In this document: in pieces, positions 63,138 to 64,000 of the stretch
How positions within the stretch are numbered: position 1 is the stretch's first letter
How the letters are laid out: every line of letters starts with the position of its first letter
Assembly (NCBI GenBank): GCA_009193035.1
Contig: SWDT01000018.1
Span: forward strand, 1-64,000
From: Halicephalobus mephisto
Lineage: Eukaryota; Nematoda; Chromadorea; Rhabditida; Panagrolaimidae
Direction: 5' to 3'
DNA: 64,000 nucleotides
Made by a program: the position numbers and the translations under genes
Notes under the pieces: generated by a model
What the model was told of the DNA's origin: nothing
Database searches by the model: none
The model's input: only the letters and a program-made list of their open reading frames with translations

Positions 63138-63670
63138 TACTGATTGTTACTTTGCTGGTTTAAATGTTTTTGAGATTTTTCTTTATTTTCAATAGAGATG
63201 TAATCTCAGAAGATCCCTAATCTATCAATCTCGATGAAAAATCAGTTTTATCAATTATCCGAAGATACTTGTACTTTCTGACCTACTGCCGATGTTGATT
63301 TATAAAAAATAATCAATTTTTTAAATAATTCTAAAAAACCATCTAATTAAATTTTCGAAAATTTAAATTCTTTAATTTTGTTGGATTTTTATTATTTTTT
63401 TATTTTAAAAAAGAAAATTTTAATTGTTTTAGGTTTCAACCCAAAGATTACATAAATGAATTTTTCGGAGCATTTCTGCAAAAAATCAAGTAATTTAAAT
63501 TGATTAGTCTCGAATCTTTCATCCTGAAAAAGATCCAACTTTAAGTTTCAAATTCGGTCTGTGATTTAACTAATCTGTTCGCCCACAAGAAATGACCCGA
63601 TTTAGCAACTGGTTTTATGCAAGTGGATGAAACTAATTTACGCAATTTTCACTCTCGCTTTTCTCGGAAA
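63138..63670. other. Intergenic, upstream of a secreted-protein gene
   Basis: AT-rich, no gene or repeat recognised; promoter side of the gene starting at 63671. Confidence 0.4.
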
Positions 63671-63861
63671 ATGAAAGTGCTGATTTTTACATTATTGTTA
63701 CTTTCGGTAGAAAATAGTTATGGATGTATGGCAACAGGAGGAGGAGGTGGAGGAGAAGTAGAACCTACAACTTGTCCTGCTATCGATGGCCAAGTTTTGA
63801 TGTTCCAACAAAACGATCACGAACTTCAACCTGAAGTCTGGGGCGCCGTTGATCCTACTTG
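63671..63861 (+). CDS. First exon of a secreted nematode protein (partial)
   Basis: ATG at 63671 opens a signal peptide (MKVLIFTLLLLSVENSYG) followed by CMATGGGGGGEVEPTTC and a Pro/Glu segment ending VWGAVDPT. A donor (gtgagt) lies at 63862, phase 2. The rest of the gene is beyond the window. A start with CMAT...TTCP just after the leader is common in small nematode extracellular Cys-rich families, but I cannot assign one. The frame continues open beyond the donor into A/T sequence, which looks intronic. Confidence 0.65.
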
Positions 63862-64000
63862 TGAGTTTTCTAACATCTTAAAACTTAAAATTCAAATTTA
63901 TAAAATTATATTTTTTATTAATGATTTTTTGAAAAATTAATAATTGTCAAATTTCATGATTTTTTTGAAGATTAATGATTCTTAAATTTCATGATTTTTT

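Overview
The window is eukaryotic and almost certainly nematode. Genes have short introns (many 42-60 bp) with GT donors and a strong TTTCAG-type acceptor. Several starts sit 10-20 nt after an intron-like TTTCAG or TTTTTAG, as expected for spliced-leader trans-splicing. Gene content fits too: receptor guanylyl cyclase, lipin, Kunitz/Cys-rich secreted proteins, a secreted nitrobindin-like protein, mortalin, TOM20, a BAF53-type actin-related protein and a PLD3/4-like phospholipase. I cannot name the species. Exon models were built by eye from reading frame and splice consensus.

Layout. 0-2 kb: tail of a receptor guanylyl cyclase whose kinase-homology part is riddled with frameshifts and stops while the cyclase part is open. 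2-4.6 kb: mostly intergenic, with an intron-containing tRNA-Tyr. 4.6-8.1 kb: visibly GC-rich island with an unknown gene and a tandem CxxC/HxC module gene whose first modules are decayed. 8.1-10 kb: two duplicated secreted-peptide genes. 10.5-12.7 kb: frameshifted Hsp70-like gene. 12.8-17.7 kb: gene-poor, with MITEs and a LINE fragment. 17.8-20.3 kb: intact lipin. 20.3-30.1 kb: gene desert of AT-rich simple repeats. 30.1-34.5 kb: two tandem Kunitz genes. 34.5-37.7 kb: repeats. 37.7-39 kb: nitrobindin-like gene. 39.5-40 kb: 91-bp minisatellite. 40.2-41.1 kb: unknown, perhaps F-box-like gene. 41.9-44.1 kb: mitochondrial Hsp70. 44.8-45.2 kb: cystine-knot hormone. 45.3-48.1 kb: TOM20 and ARP, same strand and close together. 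49.3-56.7 kb: three more Hsp70-like genes. 59.1-61.8 kb: PLD gene with a tRNA-Asn in its first intron. 61.9-63.1 kb: two pairs of small DNA transposons. 63.7 kb onward: first exon of a secreted protein.

The most unusual content is a divergent Hsp70-like family (about 10.5-12.7, 49.3-51.4, 52.3-53.8 and 55.8-56.7 kb). Two members carry, in front of an Hsp70 nucleotide-binding domain (NBD), a roughly 220-250-residue domain that reads as a second, degenerate copy of the same fold. A third gene consists only of that degenerate domain, and a fourth has an ordinary N-terminus but altered nucleotide-binding motifs. None resembles the conserved mortalin gene lying among them.

Reading-frame lesions are confined to the divergent, repeated or lineage-specific families (guanylyl cyclase, CxxC/HxC modules, one Hsp70-like gene). 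Conserved single-copy genes are intact across up to six exons, so family turnover is a better explanation than poor sequence quality, although assembly error cannot be excluded.
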